NCBI GenBank assembly: GCA_032718475.1
Contig: JAUCBJ010006793.1
Span: 1 to 51,441 of the forward strand
Source: Nemertoderma westbladi
Lineage: Eukaryota; Xenacoelomorpha; Nemertodermatida; Nemertodermatidae
DNA: 51,441 nucleotides
Direction of reading: 5' to 3'
Translations under genes and position numbers: made by a program
Shown here: positions 19,029 through 31,394 of the stretch, one piece after another
Layout: every line of letters begins with the position of its first letter
Numbering within the stretch: position 1 is the stretch's first letter
The notes under the pieces: model-generated
Told to the model about the DNA's origin: nothing
What the model saw: only the letters and a program-made list of their open reading frames with translations
Database searches by the model: none

Positions 19029-19940
19029 TAGTTATCACGTATGTTCAGCATACTTTCATTGTATGGGATTCCTGATGAAATTATAGCACCAATCAGATTA
19101 GTATAAGATGATTCGCCGGCATTTGTGTCTACTGTTGACGGTGACACAGAACCATTTGAAGTGTTATGGGGCGTCCTCCAGGGAGACACACTTGCACCAT
19201 TCTTGTTCATAATTGTGGTTGACTATATTCTACGCATGTCCTTAGATCATCATGATGATGATGGGATGATGGTAGCTCCACATAATGGCTCCAGAAGTCG
19301 AGGAAATCCAGTCAAGTACCTAACAGAACTTGACATTGCTGATGACTCAGAAGCACTAGAGGGAGCCCAACGACTCGTCAGCTCATTAGAACAGGCTGCT
19401 TCTAGTGTTGGTCTTTTTATTAACTCCAAAAAGACCAAAATTTTGACAGTTAACTTTGATTTGGAAGTCCTCAGCAAGTCTCTGATGGGATGAGCATAAG
19501 CTCAAAGGATGGTATGCTTGAGCATGCGGACGACTTCTGTTACCTGGGATCATGGATCCGGAAGTCAGGTGAGGAGGACCTTCGAATACGTAAGGGAAAG
19601 GATTTGGAAGTCACATAGAATACAATGGAAACTTATGGTCCAATTATTTATATCATCAGTAGTACAAGTACTTCTCTATGGGAATCCATGCTGGCCTCTA
19701 ACTAACAGCTGAGGATCCCAAACCGGAGGACACCATTTCGATCCCACCTGGACATCATTGCCGACTTTGCAAAAGCTGAGCCCAAAAAAAAGTTATAATA
19801 ATAAGAAACCACTCATTCACCCATCATAACACCAATAATAAATCTCTGGGTGGCACACATTCACAAGAATGCTACGCCGGGTTCACTGCGTCAAGTACAA
19901 TGCACACATCTCCAACAAGACAATATATAACATTGGAGCT
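19029..19940 (+). mobile_element. family A fragment, RT middle to thumb, decayed
   Basis: It starts at the RMFSILSLYGIPDE segment and includes WGVLQGDTLAPFLF and ELDIADD, where the Phe of FADD is Ile. Frameshifts occur near 19470 and 19560. About 120 bp of unrelated DNA (19725-19845) splits the TAEDxKSL region. It ends at YNIG without the 3' tail, abutting another RT lineage at about 19941. Confidence 0.75.
19125..19493 (+). pseudogene. family A RT motif B-C segment
   Basis: The longest open frame in this copy. It carries motif B intact, IADD at motif C, and the LFINSKKTKILTVNF block, then shifts frame. A second open piece at 19509-19712 carries the remains of the LGSWI region and the thumb. 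Confidence 0.7.
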
Positions 19941-20290
19941 GGAAACAAAGTATTATAAGGGTCATTTACAAAGGCAAAGGATTAATCTCAAATCCAGATA
20001 ATTACTGCGGTATTTCAGTATTACTTAAAATTCTCACTTTCATTATTAACAAGCATGTACGACGATTTACTTATCATCTGATCCCTGACGAACAATACGG
20101 TTTCATTCCCGGCAAATCTACAATACAGGCACTCAATGTTCTCATCTCCGATATTTACCTCGTTTTACAATCCAATCTACCTTGACAACAGAAAATGTAT
20201 ATCGCTTTTATCGAATTTAAGGAGGCGTTTGACTTTGTAAATAGAGCAGTTCTATTAAATAAGATAATTCCTACTGATTAAGGACTTAAT
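19941..20290 (+). pseudogene. RT fragment of a third non-LTR lineage, N-terminal part
   Basis: The + strand reads IYKGKGLISNPDNYCGISVL, then HLIPDEQYGFIPGKSTIQAL and YIAFIEFKEAFDFVNRAVLL, i.e. RT blocks 1 to 3 with the motif A Asp changed to Glu. It differs from families A and B. The continuation is at 21059-21243, and a different RT fragment sits between. Confidence 0.6.
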
Positions 20291-20389
20291 ATATAATTCT
20301 TGGATTTTATTTATTTGATTCTACCAAAATCTAAAATATACCATCAGCATATATAATAGTCGACAGAATTGCTGTTATTTGCACCGGTA

Positions 20390-21050
20390 ATTAGCAAGTC
20401 CTTTATATGCCTGGGAGGCCAGCACCATCTTCCAACCCAAGGCCAGAACGCCACTTGACTCGCGATCCTCAGAGGAAATGCGACGTACCACGTATGATAG
20501 CTAACTGGATGCGCTGCCTCACCTAGCCCATTGTAACACTGTATGGCTTCGACCAGTTTGCACTCAACCTGCTGGCCATTGTCCGTTGCAGCTTGTTGGC
20601 GTGTGGCGCAAGGACCCCATCACATGAAGCTACAAAGGGGGCGAAGTCGCTTCCAGGACACCCATTGGGGCGCGATTCGCGTAAGACTCGGCGTCAAGGT
20701 TGGTAGACCTAATGTCGAGCAACGCCTGAGTCTGCGAATTAAACGCGCCCCGAATTTCCAAATCGCAGCGGAGGCCATCCCCTTGTCCGGATAGATCAGT
20801 GTGCTGTTCCCGTACAACTGGTTCACGGACAATGTTACGTGGTCCGAAAGCAAGAGCAGCCACCGTATCCCGGAGCTCATTTTGCCGCTGGATAACAAGC
20901 CCCCCCCCCCCTTATTTGCTGTTCAATCCGTGGTTTAGATCGAAAGGGGCCCCGCACCCATCACAGCAGCTCGGCACTCCGGTGAGTGGTCGCACGTACC
21001 GAATTGCAAGGGCGTACTCCATAACTATATCCACTATAAGATGGCCTTCG
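20390..21050 (-). pseudogene. C-terminal region of an unclassified RT family (zinc motif and nuclease-like domain)
   Basis: The minus strand reads EYALAIRYVRPLTGVP, then CDGCGAPFDLNHGLNSK (C-x2-C-x7-H, with Ser where a final Cys is expected), a GGLVIQRQNELRDT segment, GPRNIVREPVVREQ, LRCDLEIRGAF and QALLDIRSTN, and finally degraded LSANWSKPYSV and GSRVKWRSG blocks near 20430-20580. I recognise this arrangement from RT-bearing ORFs common in invertebrate genomes. A Cys/His motif before a D...DIR pattern suggests a restriction-like endonuclease, which is inference. A G-run (C tract on +, about 20900-20911) has expanded at the GG after the zinc motif, and stops are present. Confidence 0.5.
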
Positions 21051-21058
21051 ACTATCTA

Positions 21059-21243
21059 ATCTTATTGAACAACTCCGGGGTATTTTACAGGGAGATTGTT
21101 TTTCCCGTATTTGCTTTAATTTCTTTGTTGCAGACCTCGCCACAGCACTTCGACAGGGAATTGCAAATCTAAAGTTTCTATTTTTCGCGAACAACCTCGC
21201 TTTTTACTACTCGGATAAAAGTGTAATACAAAGTGGCCTGGAC
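21059..21243 (+). pseudogene. RT fragment of the third lineage, motif B-C part
   Basis: It reads LRGILQGDCFSRICFNFF (motif B) and LKFLFFANNLAFYYSD, where the catalytic DD of motif C is NN. It continues the fragment at 19941-20290 and ends where a family A copy begins. Confidence 0.6.
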
Positions 21244-21983
21244 CTACTACTAGGATCGGCATGCTGCATTGCAGCTGCATTTTTAAGAATGCTGTGCCGG
21301 CTTAACGACAAAATTGCGCCGCCACAACTCCCTATCACCCATGACATTTGCTAGATCATCCGCTTCTTCAAGGCCAGTGTCCTTTAAGATGCGTCTCAAG
21401 AAAGTCATGGGCTGTCCACCATGCTTACTCACTCCATGAGGCTGCCAAAGCACAAGATTGTGCACTGGCTGGTCCTCACGGCGAAAGCAATGTCCTGCAA
21501 AGCGGAGGCGATTTTGTTCAAGTGTCAAGCTTGGGGGAACCAATGAGACACCTCCAATGTTATATAGTGTCTGGTTGGAAATGTGTGCATTGTACTTGAC
21601 ACAATGAACCCGGAGTTGCATTCTTGTGAATGTGCCCAGTGTTAGAGCCCAGCATGGACTCCCATAAAGGAGTACTGGAACTACTGCTGCTCTAAATAAT
21701 CGGACCTTAAGTTTCCGATTAATTCTCGGTGACTTCCAAATCCTGGAAAGCCTATTCAAGGCTGCCCATGCCTTTCCCTTACGTATTCGAAGGTCCTCAC
21801 CTGACTTCCGGATCCATGATCCTAGGTAACAGAAGTCATCCACATGCTCAATCATACCAACTTTTGAGCTTATGCTCATCCGATCAGAGACTTGCTGAGG
21901 ACTTTCAAAGTTAACTGTCAAAATTTTGGTCTTTCTGGAGTTAATAAAAAGACCAACACTAGAAGCAGCATGTTCTAATGAGC
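21244..21983 (-). mobile_element. family A copy, 5'-truncated
   Basis: It begins with the tail (CTACTACTAGGATCGG on +) and hairpin and runs to mid-RT. The open frame 21283-21921 (212 codons) carries CYLGSWI to the C-terminus, with about 25 bp deleted around the TAEDTKSLDG region. It interrupts the RT of the third lineage. No target duplication is evident at the right edge. Confidence 0.85.
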
Positions 21984-21993
21984 TAATGTTCTA

Positions 21994-22044
21994 GTGACCA
22001 CGTGGTCACAAGAGCCACGTGGTCACTAGAGCCACGTGGTCACT
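21994..22044. promoter_or_regulatory. triple palindromic E-box cluster
   Basis: GTGACCACGTGGTCAC, a perfect 16-bp palindrome, is followed by two more CCACGTGGTCAC copies spaced about 17-18 bp. CACGTG is the bHLH-ZIP (Myc/USF-type) E-box. Binding is inference; it may also be a short tandem repeat without function. Confidence 0.4.
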
Positions 22045-22224
22045 CCTGCGCCCTCTGCCCATCAATAGCGGAACTCGCTACTAACCCGTAACCGGTACTC
22101 TTGTGCTCCTCATTAATTAAGTGTTGTTGGTGTAGGTTCATCAAAAATGCCCAATTATATTAAGTGTGCTAATAATTGCTTACCTCGTTGGAGGTGTAAG
22201 TAAGTGTTGAATAAAAAAAATATA

Positions 22225-22510
22225 GCATTGGAGGTGTCTAATAGGTTCCTTTCAAGCTTACAAGCCGCATCCACTTTGCAGGACATTGTTTTCGCCGTGA
22301 GGACCAGCCAGTGCATAATCTTGTGCTTTGGCAGTCCCAAGGAGAAAATAAACATGGTGGACAGCCCATGACTTTCTTGAGGCGCCTCTTAAAGGACACT
22401 GGCCTCATGATGCGGATAATCTCGTGAAAGTCATGATGGATAGGGATTTGTGGTGGTGCAACTTTGTTGAAAAAGCGGCATAGGATTCTTAATGCACGCT
22501 GCATTGAGCT
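22225..22510 (+). mobile_element. family A 3' coding fragment, decayed
   Basis: Similarity to the RT C-terminus (the FAGHCF, NLVLWQP and MTFLRRILKDTG regions) is clear at the nucleotide level but the frame is broken. The tail is missing. Confidence 0.7.
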
Positions 22511-23669
22511 AGCCAATTGTGGATTGTATGATAGTGATAAAATGTTTTAGTTAAGCCGCATAGCATCTCAATGTGCAGCTTCAATGCAGCAGGCAGTTTA
22601 TAAATAGATCGATGTTTGAAAAGTTGATAGATTCACGCAAAATTATTATATTTATATTATAGTAAATTAATATCTATACTAAATATTAAAATTCAACTAG
22701 AGTACATTTAAAAATATAACATCTTTTAAAAAAGCACTTCTCCAGCCCCTCAAAATACAACCTCAAAATAAAATTTACGGCGAGATACTTCAAAGCTAAA
22801 GAGTTGTGTTTTGTGCAGTATGATTAATGATACCTATCTTTATTTCAAAATTAATCGTGAACACATTGAGTACCGGATAAGTGTTTGTTACCTCGCCGCA
22901 AACATGGAATATTCTCACAATAGTATTGTTAAGTTGTAGTGAAGTAGAACAATTTTGAAGATATTCATTCATGCCAAATCCATACCACCGGACCATTTAA
23001 CATTGTCAAAAACCAGCAGGAATTCTTTACCGAGTTCTAAATAATACCATATCAGTCATAATAATATCCTGATAATGAAACAAAATTAGACAGTCAACTT
23101 TACAGACATAGTTTACTTGGCACAGTCTCCTGCCTATCCATTTACATTTTTCAAGAACAACTTCAAAAATGATAGGCAGTTAAGATTATAGATAGGCAGG
23201 TAAGAGTGGTCAGCTAAAGAGAGTTACCAATAGCTATCTATCACTTACAAATATTTAAATAAAATGTTTATGCCAAGTAAAATTAGAAATATTATTTCAA
23301 TGACATAATTCCGCCTCATCTCCTCGAAATATAACTTCAACTAAAAAAATGGTTTTCGTATCTCTTTTATAAGTAAATGTTTAAGGTGCACAACCCACAC
23401 ATAAACCAAGTCCTGTGATATAGTCGTATATCTTTGTTATGCATATATTTTATCAGATCGTTTAGGAAACGATGTACGTCTGAGGAGTCGGAGTCGGAGT
23501 CAGCAACTCCGTAGCACTACAGATCTCATCAGTTTCACTATTATATAAACCTATCCCAAGGAGATTTCTTGCGGATATATTTAGCGAACACTGAATTATT
23601 GTTTAAAATAGATACTTTAATAGGAGTTAAAAAAAGACTGATTTAACTTATTAGAACAATTCCCGAACC
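22511..23669. other. unassigned AT-rich region
   Basis: No coding signal or known repeat. TGCCTATC at about 23131 and GATAGGCA at 23170 and 23191 form a small inverted/direct pair. Confidence 0.5.
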
Positions 23670-23676
23670 TTCAAGT
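23670..23676 (+). repeat. target-site duplication, left copy
   Basis: TTCAAGT here and at 24239-24245 bracket the next family A copy. Confidence 0.6.
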
Positions 23677-24238
23677 TAGGGAAAGGCATGGGCAGCCTTG
23701 AATAGGCATTCCAGGATTTGGAAGTCACATAGAATTAATCGGAAACTTAACGTCCGGTTATTTAGAGCAGCAGTAGTTCCATTACTCCTCTATGGGAGTC
23801 CATGCTGGGCTCTAACTGCTGAGGACACCAAATCTCTGGACGGCACATTAACAAGAATGCTACGCCGGGTTCATTGTGTCAAGTACAATGCACACATCTC
23901 CAACCAGACACTATATAACATTGGAGGTGTCTCATTGGTTCCCCCAAGCTTGACACTAGAACAAAATCGCCTCCGCTTTGCCGGACATTGCTTTCGTCGT
24001 GAGGACCAGCCAGTGCATAATCTTGTACTTTGGCAGCCTCATGGAGTGAATAAGCATGGTGGAGATCCCATGACTTTATTGAGACGCATCTTAAAGGACA
24101 CTGGCCTTGAAGATGCGGATGATCTAGCAAATGTCATGGGTGATAGGGTGTTTTGGCGGCGGTAATTTTGTCGACAAGCCGGCACAGCATTCTTAAAAAT
24201 GCAGCAGCAATGCAAGATGCCGATCCTAGTAGTAGTAT
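23677..24238 (+). mobile_element. family A copy, 5'-truncated, with tail and target duplication
   Basis: It begins within KGKAWAALNR, carries an open frame to the RT C-terminus (23698-24165) and ends with the hairpin and CCTAGTAGTAGTA tail. A frameshift at about 24160 replaces the normal last residues. The 7-bp duplication TTCAAGT flanks it. Confidence 0.85.
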
Positions 24239-24245
24239 TTCAAGT
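24239..24245 (+). repeat. target-site duplication, right copy
   Basis: Second TTCAAGT, directly after the TAG tail. Confidence 0.6.
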
Positions 24246-24459
24246 CAGCAAGCTGCGCGGGCGTATAATTTTCAAGTTTGTGACAGATTGTATTTACTGA
24301 CTGAAATGATATCAAAAATATTCATCCCTATTCAAATGTTTACCATATACGGTACATGGTGACAACTGGGAGCAGGTGCAATAAATCAGATCATAGTTTG
24401 TTCTAGTTATGTCTGAGGTCAGCAAATCTCATCATCTCACTACCATTGCGGTAAGAATA

Positions 24460-24640
24460 CTCAATTAAAAATAAAATAAGTTTGATTGTTGAACTAAATT
24501 GTATAATTCGAAAAATAAATGGGGAACTGCCGAAACAAAATTCCACGATTAATTTTATCACAAGCTTTAGATGCGTCAAGAGGCAGAGCAAGGTAGTTGT
24601 TAGTTATAGAACCTAATTTATTGATGAGGCAAAATTCTAA
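24460..24640 (-). pseudogene. RT motif A fossil
   Basis: The minus strand reads NKLGSITNNYLALPLDASKA, then CDKINRGILF. This resembles motif A of jockey/CR1-type RTs (LDASKAFDKIN) with Phe changed to Cys. Flanking sequence is too decayed to classify. The rest of 24246-25088 shows nothing. Confidence 0.4.
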
Positions 24641-25088
24641 ATAAATTGTCAATATGAAGGAACATAATTAATTACAATAAATTTTATAAAATGTACTATA
24701 AATGTTAGCACTCGCAAGTGAACTTTAATTAGATTTGTTTGCAACATCGGCGCCCATCGGATAATCTAAATACTCTGTAACTATTTATTTATAATTGAAC
24801 TAGTCCTCCTATAGCAATATGTAACACAAACCATAAAGGTGTTATAGATAAGAATATTTTCCTACAACAAACACTAACCAATAATGTTATTTAAACAAAA
24901 ACTTTATTTATTGGGGCATTTGAGTTATAACTTCTCTGATTACGCACGATTAGTTCTATTTTTTTCCGAGGTCGTTCACACAATGGGCGTCTACGGCAGA
25001 CCACTTCACTAAGCTGTTACCAGCGAACAATTTAACAAACATTTTATATTTCATTTCGAATAGCAGTTAACAATGTTTGATATGTTCA

Positions 25089-28000
25089 TATCAATTGTAT
25101 CAGTTGCGGTTAAACTTCTATCACTTTTGTATCAGTTGTGGTTAAACTTGTATCACTTTTGTATCAGTTGTGGTTAAACTTGTATCAGTTTTGTATCAGT
25201 TGTGGTTAAACTTGTATAGCTTTTGTATCAGTTGTGGTTAAACTTGTATCACTTTTGTATCAGTTGTGGTTAAACTTGTATCACTTTTGTATCAGTTGTG
25301 GTTAAACTTGTATCACTTTTGTATCAGTTGCGGTTAAACTTGTATCAGTTTTGTATCAGTTGTGGTTAAACTTGTATCACTTTTGTATCAGTTGTGGTTA
25401 AACTTGTATCACTTTTGTATCAGTTATGGTTAAACTTGTATCACTTTTGTATCAGTTGTGGTTAAACTTGTATCACTTTTGTATCAGTTGTGGTTAAACT
25501 TGTATCCTTTTGTATCAGTTGTGGTTAAACTTGTATCACTTTTGTATAGGTGTGGTTAAACTTGATCACTTTTTTTATCAGTTGTGGTTAAACTTGTATC
25601 ACTTTTGTATCAGTTGTGGTTAAACTTGTATCACTTTTGTATCAGTTGTGGATAAACTTGTATCACTTTTGTATCAGTTGTGGTTAAACTTGTATCACTT
25701 TTGTATCAGTTGTGGTTTAACTTGTATCACTTTTGTATCAGTTGTGGTTAAACTTGTATCACTTTTGTATCAGTTGTGGTTAAACTTGTATCACTTTTGT
25801 ATCAGTTGTGGTTAAACTTGTATCACTTTTGTATCAGTTGTGGTTAAACTTGTATCACTTTTGTATCAGTTGTGGTTAAACTTGTATCACTTTTGTATCA
25901 GTTGTGGTTAAACTTGATCACTTTTTTATCAGTTGTGGTTAAACTTGTATCACTTTTGTATCAGTTGTGGTTAAACTTGTATCACTTTTGTATAGGTGTG
26001 GTTAAACTTGATCACTTTTTTTATCAGTTGTGGTTAAACTTGTATCACTTTTGTATCAGTTGTGGTTAAACTTGTATCACTTTTGTATCAGTTGTGGATA
26101 AACTTGTATCACTTTTGTATCAGTTGTGGTTAAACTTGTATCACTTTTGTATCAGTTGTGGTTAAACTTGTATCACTTTTGTATCAGTTGTGGTTAAACT
26201 TGTATCACTTTTGTATCAGTTGTGGTTAAACTTGTATCACTTTTGTATCAGTTGTGGATAAACTTGTATCACTTTTGTATCAGTTGTGGTTAAACTTGTA
26301 TCACTTTTGTATCAGTTGTGGTTAAACTTGTATCACTTTTGTATAGGTGTGGTTAAACTTGATCACTTTTTTATCAGTTGTGGTTAAACTTGTATCACTT
26401 TTGTATCAGTTGTGGTTAAACTTGTATGACTTTTGTATCAGTTGTGGTTAAACTTGTATCACTTTTGTATCAGTTGTGGTTAAACTTGTATCACTTTTGT
26501 ATCAGTTGTGGTTAAACTTGTATCACTTTTGTATCAGTTGTGGTTAAACTTGTATCACTTTTGTATCAGTTGTGGTTAAACTTGTATCACTTTTGTATAG
26601 GTGTGGTTAAACTTGATCACTTTTTTATCAGTTGTGGTTAAACTTGTATCACTTTTGTATCAGTTGTGGTTAAACTTGTATGACTTTTGTATCAGTTGTG
26701 GTTAAACTTGTATCACTTTTGTATCAGTTGTGGTTAAACTTGTATCACTTTTTTATCAGTTGTGGTTAAACTTGTATCACTTTTGTATCAGTTGTGGTTA
26801 AACTTGTATGACTTTTGTATCAGTTGTGGTTAAACTTGTATCACTTTTGTATCAGTTGTGGTTAAACTTGTATCACTTTTGTATAGGTGTGGTTAAACTT
26901 GATCACTTTTTTATCAGTTGTGGTTAAACTTGTATCACTTTTGTATCAGTTGTGGTTAAACTTGTATGACTTTTGTATCAGTTGTGGTTAAACTTGTATC
27001 ACTTTTGTATCAGTTGTGGTTAAACTTGTATCACTTTTGTATCAGTTGTGGTTAAACTTGTATCACTTTTGTATCAGTTGTGGTTAAACTTGTATCACTT
27101 TTGTATCAGTTGTGGTTAAACTTGTATCACTTTTGTATAGGTGTGGTTAAACTTGATCACTTTTTTATCAGTTGTGGTTAAACTTGTATCACTTTTGTAT
27201 CAGTTGTGGTTAAACTTGTATGACTTTTGTATCAGTTGTGGTTAAACTTGTATCACTTTTGTATCAGTTGTGGTTAAACTTGTATCACTTTTGTATCAGT
27301 TGTGGTTAAACTTGTATCACTTTTGTATCAGTTGTGGTTAAACTAGTATCACTTTTGTATCAGTTGTGGTTAAACTTGTATCACTCTTGTATCAGTTGTG
27401 GTTAAACTTGTATCACTTTTGTATCAGTTGTGGTTAAACTTGTATCACTTTTGTATCAGTTGTAGTTAAACTTGTATCACTTTTGTATCAGTTGTGGTTA
27501 AACTTGTATCACTTTTGTATCAGTTGTGGTTAAACTTCTATCACTTTTGTATCAGTTGTGGTTAAACTTGTATCACTTTTGTATCAGTTGTGGTTAAACT
27601 TGTATCACGTTTGTATCAGTTGTGGTTAAACTTGTATCACTTTTGTATCAGTTGCAGTTAAACTTGTATCACTTTTGTATCAGTTGTGGTTAAACTTGTA
27701 TCACTTTTGTATCAGTTGTGGTTAAACTTGTATCACTTTTGTATCAGTTGTAGTTAAACTTGTATCACTTTTGTATCAGTTGTGGTTAAACTTGTATCAC
27801 TTTTGTATCAGTTGTGGTTAAACTTGTATCACTTTTGTATCAGTTGTGGTTAAACTTGTATCACTTTTGTATCAGTTGTGGTTAAACTTGTATCACTTTT
27901 GTATCAGTTGTGGTTAAACTTGTATCACTTTTGTATAGGTGTGGTTAAACTTGATCACTTTTTTATCAGTTGTGGTTAAACTTGTATCACTTTTGTATCA

Positions 28001-30907
28001 GTTGTGGTTAAACTTGTATCACTTTTGTATCAGTTGTGGTTAAACTTGTATCACTTTTGTATCAGTTGTGGTTTAACTTGTATCACTTTTGTATCAGTTG
28101 TGGTTAAACTTGTATCACTTTTGTATCAGTTGTGGTTAAACTTGTATCACTTTTGTATAGGTGTGGTTAAACTTGATCACTTTTTTATCAGTTGTGGTTA
28201 AACTTGTATCACTTTTGTATCAGTTGTGGTTAAACTTGTATCACTTTTGTATCAGTTGCAGTTAAACTTGTATCACTTTTGTATCAGTTGTGGTTAAACT
28301 TGTATCACTTTTGTATCAGTTGTGGTTAAACTTGTATCACTTTTGTATCAGTTGTGGTTAAACTTCTATCACTTTTGTATCAGTTGTGGTTAAACTTGTA
28401 TCACTTTTGTATCAGTTGTGGTTAAACTTGTATCACGTTTGTATCAGTTGTGGTTAAACTTGTATCACTTTTGTATCAGTTGCAGTTAAACTTGTATCAC
28501 TTTTGTATCAGTTGTGGTTAAACTTGTATCACTTTTGTATCAGTTGTGGTTAAACTTGTATCACTTTTGTATCAGTTGTAGTTAAACTTGTATCACTTTT
28601 GTATCAGTTGTGGTTAAACTTGTATCACTTTTGTATCAGTTGTGGTTAAACTTGTATCACTTTTGTATCAGTTGTGGTTAAACTTGTATCACTTTTGTAT
28701 CAGTTGTGGTTAAACTTGTATCACTTTTGTATCAGTTGTGGTTAAACTTGTATCACTTTTGTATAGGTGTGGTTAAACTTGATCACTTTTTTATCAGTTG
28801 TGGTTAAACTTGTATCACTTTTGTATCAGTTGTGGTTAAACTTGTATCACTTTTGTATCAGTTGTGGTTAAACTTGTATCACTTTTGTATCAGTTGTGGT
28901 TAAACTTGTATCACTTTTGTATCAGTTGTGGTTAAACTTGTATCACTTTTGTATCAGTTGTGGTTAAACTTGTATCACTTTTGTATAGGTGTGGTTAAAC
29001 TTGATCACTTTTTTATCAGTTGTGGTTAAACTTGTATCACTTTTGTATCAGTTGTGGTTAAACTTGTATCACTTTTGTATCAGTTGCAGTTAAACTTGTA
29101 TCACTTTTGTATCAGTTGTGGTTAAACTTGTATCACTTTTGTATCAGTTGTGGTTAAACTTGTATCACTTTTGTATCAGTTGTGGTTAAACTTGTATCAC
29201 TTTTGTATCAGTTGTGGTTAAACTTGTATCACTTTTGTATCAGTTGTGGTTAAACTTGTATCACTTTTGTATCAGTTGTGGTTAAACTTGTATCACTTTT
29301 GTATCAGTTGTGGTTAAACTTGTATCACTTTTGCATCAGTTGTGGTTAAACTTGTATCACTTTTGTATCAGTTGTAGTTAAACTTGTATCACTTTTGTAT
29401 CAGTTGTGGTTAAACTTGTATCACTTTTGTATCAGTTGTGGTTAAACTTGTATCACTTTTGTATCAGTTGTGGTTAAACTTGTATCACTTTTGTTTCAGT
29501 TGTGGTTAAACTTGTATCACTTTTGTATCAGTTGTGGTTAAACTTGTATCACTTTTGTATCAGTTGTGGTTAAACTTGTATCACTTTTGTATCAGTTGTG
29601 GTTAAACTTGTATCACTTTTGTATCAGTTGTGGTTAAACTTGTATCACTTTTGTATAGGTGTGGTTAAACTTGATCACTTTTTTATCAGTTGTGGTTAAA
29701 CTTGTATCACTTTTGTATCAGTTGTGGTTAAACTTGTATCACTTTTGTATCAGTTGTGGTTAAACTTGTATCACTTTTGTATCAGTTGTGGTTAAACTTG
29801 TATCACTTTTGTATCAGTTGTGGTTAAACTTGTATCACTTTTGTATCAGTTGTGGTTAAACTTGTATCACTTTTGTATCAGTTGTGGTTAAACTTGTATC
29901 ACTTTTGTATCAGTTGTGGTTAAACTAGTATCACTTTTGTATCAGTTGTGGTTAAACTTGTATCACTTTTGTATCAGTTGTGGTTAAACTTTTATCACTT
30001 TTGTATCAGTTGTGGTTAAACTTGTATCACTTTTGTATCAGTTGTGGTTAAACTTGTATCACTTTTGTATCAGTTGTGGTTAAACTTGTATCACTTTTGT
30101 ATCAGTTGTGGTTAAACTTGTATCACTTTTGTATCAGTTGTGGTTAAACTTGTATCACTTTTGTATCAGTTGTAGTTAAACTTGTATCACTTTTGTATCA
30201 GTTGTGGTTAAACTTGTATCACTTTTGTATCAGTTGTGGTTAAACTTGTATCACTTTTGTATCAGTTGTGGTTAAACTTGTATCACGTTTGTATCAGTTG
30301 TGGTTAAACTTGTATCACTTTTGTATCAGTTGCAGTTAAACTTGTATCACTTTTGTATCAGTTGTGGTTAAACTTGTATCACTTTTGTATCAGTTGTGGT
30401 TAAACTTGTATCACTTTTGTATCAGTTGTAGTTAAACTTGTATCACTTTTGTATCAGTTGTGGTTAAACTTGTATCACTTTTGTATCAGTTGTGGTTAAA
30501 CTTGTATCACTTTTGTATCAGTTGTGGTTAAACTTGTATCACTTTTGTATCAGTTGTGGTTAAACTTGTATCACTTTTGTATCAGTTGTGGTTAAACTTG
30601 TATCACTTTTGTATCAGTTGTGGTTAAACTTGTATCACTTTTGTATCAGTTGTGGTTAAACTTGTATCACTTTTGTATCAGTTGTGGTTAAACTTGTATC
30701 ACTTTTGTATCAGTTGTGGTTAAACTTGTATCACGTTTGTATCAGTTGTGGTTAAACTTGTATCACTTTTGTATCAGTTGCAGTTAAACTTGTATCACTT
30801 TTGTATCAGTTGTGGTTAAACTTGTATCACTTTTGTATCAGTTGTAGTTAAACTTGTATCACTTTTGTATCAGTTGTGGTTAAACTTGTATCACTTTTGT
30901 ATCAGTT
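25089..30907. repeat. 32-bp minisatellite, about 180 units
   Basis: The unit is GTATCAGTTGTGGTTAAACT plus TGTATCACTTTT. The array is highly homogeneous. Variants recur in blocks: GTATAGG...TTGATCACTTTTTTA (11 occurrences), TGCAGTTAAAC, TGTAGTTAAAC and TATCACGTTTG. Blocks of variants repeat in the same order (for example around 27.6, 28.4, 30.3 and 30.7 kb), indicating higher-order duplication. With a period of 32 all three frames hit TAA, so short open frames here are incidental. Confidence 0.95.
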
Positions 30908-31385
30908 CAGTATTGTGGTGATGCCTTAATTTATATTGAACTCTATCAAATTAATTATATCACATTGTATGTGCAGCTAATTTTGCTGAACATTTTAATT
31001 TAAATGTTTTGGTAATGGGAATTTACTGTACGTAAAATAAATCACAACATTAGGATCTTACATGATGTCTGTATGTGCCTAACTTGTAATATTGTTACTG
31101 GTATTTCTTACTTCTGTACTTATACAGTTTTGTATGTGCATACCCATACCGGTACTGCAGTACCTTACCGGCAGACCGGTACTGCACTACTGCATCATAT
31201 TGTTACCGAACTATATTCAATAAACTCTCCCAACTGAAGTCTGTATGTAATAATGATACTGTGCTTACCGCCTGCCGATCCAATCACTTTAATGATTGAA
31301 TTGATTGTTGCTTATATCTTCTACTGCTTTATATCAATTGCTGTTTAACTTTTGTTGTATTGCTGTTACCTACATGTTGATCCTA
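30908..31385. other. unassigned region after the minisatellite
   Basis: AT-rich, non-coding. Around 31141-31190 ACCGGTACTGCAGTACC-type words occur, resembling those near 50985-51070. Confidence 0.5.
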
Positions 31386-31394
31386 CAGTTTGAT
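31386..31394 (+). repeat. 9-bp target-site duplication, left copy
   Basis: CAGTTTGAT here and at 32963-32971 flank the TIR element. Confidence 0.8.

Noticed and set aside
25872-28201. Open frames inside the 32-bp minisatellite (YQLWLNLYHFC repeats)
   Set aside because: They occur only where variant units shift the period; a 32-bp unit runs into TAA in every frame.
25089-30907. Tandem array considered as a CRISPR array
   Set aside because: Units are contiguous with no unique spacers, and the genome is eukaryotic.
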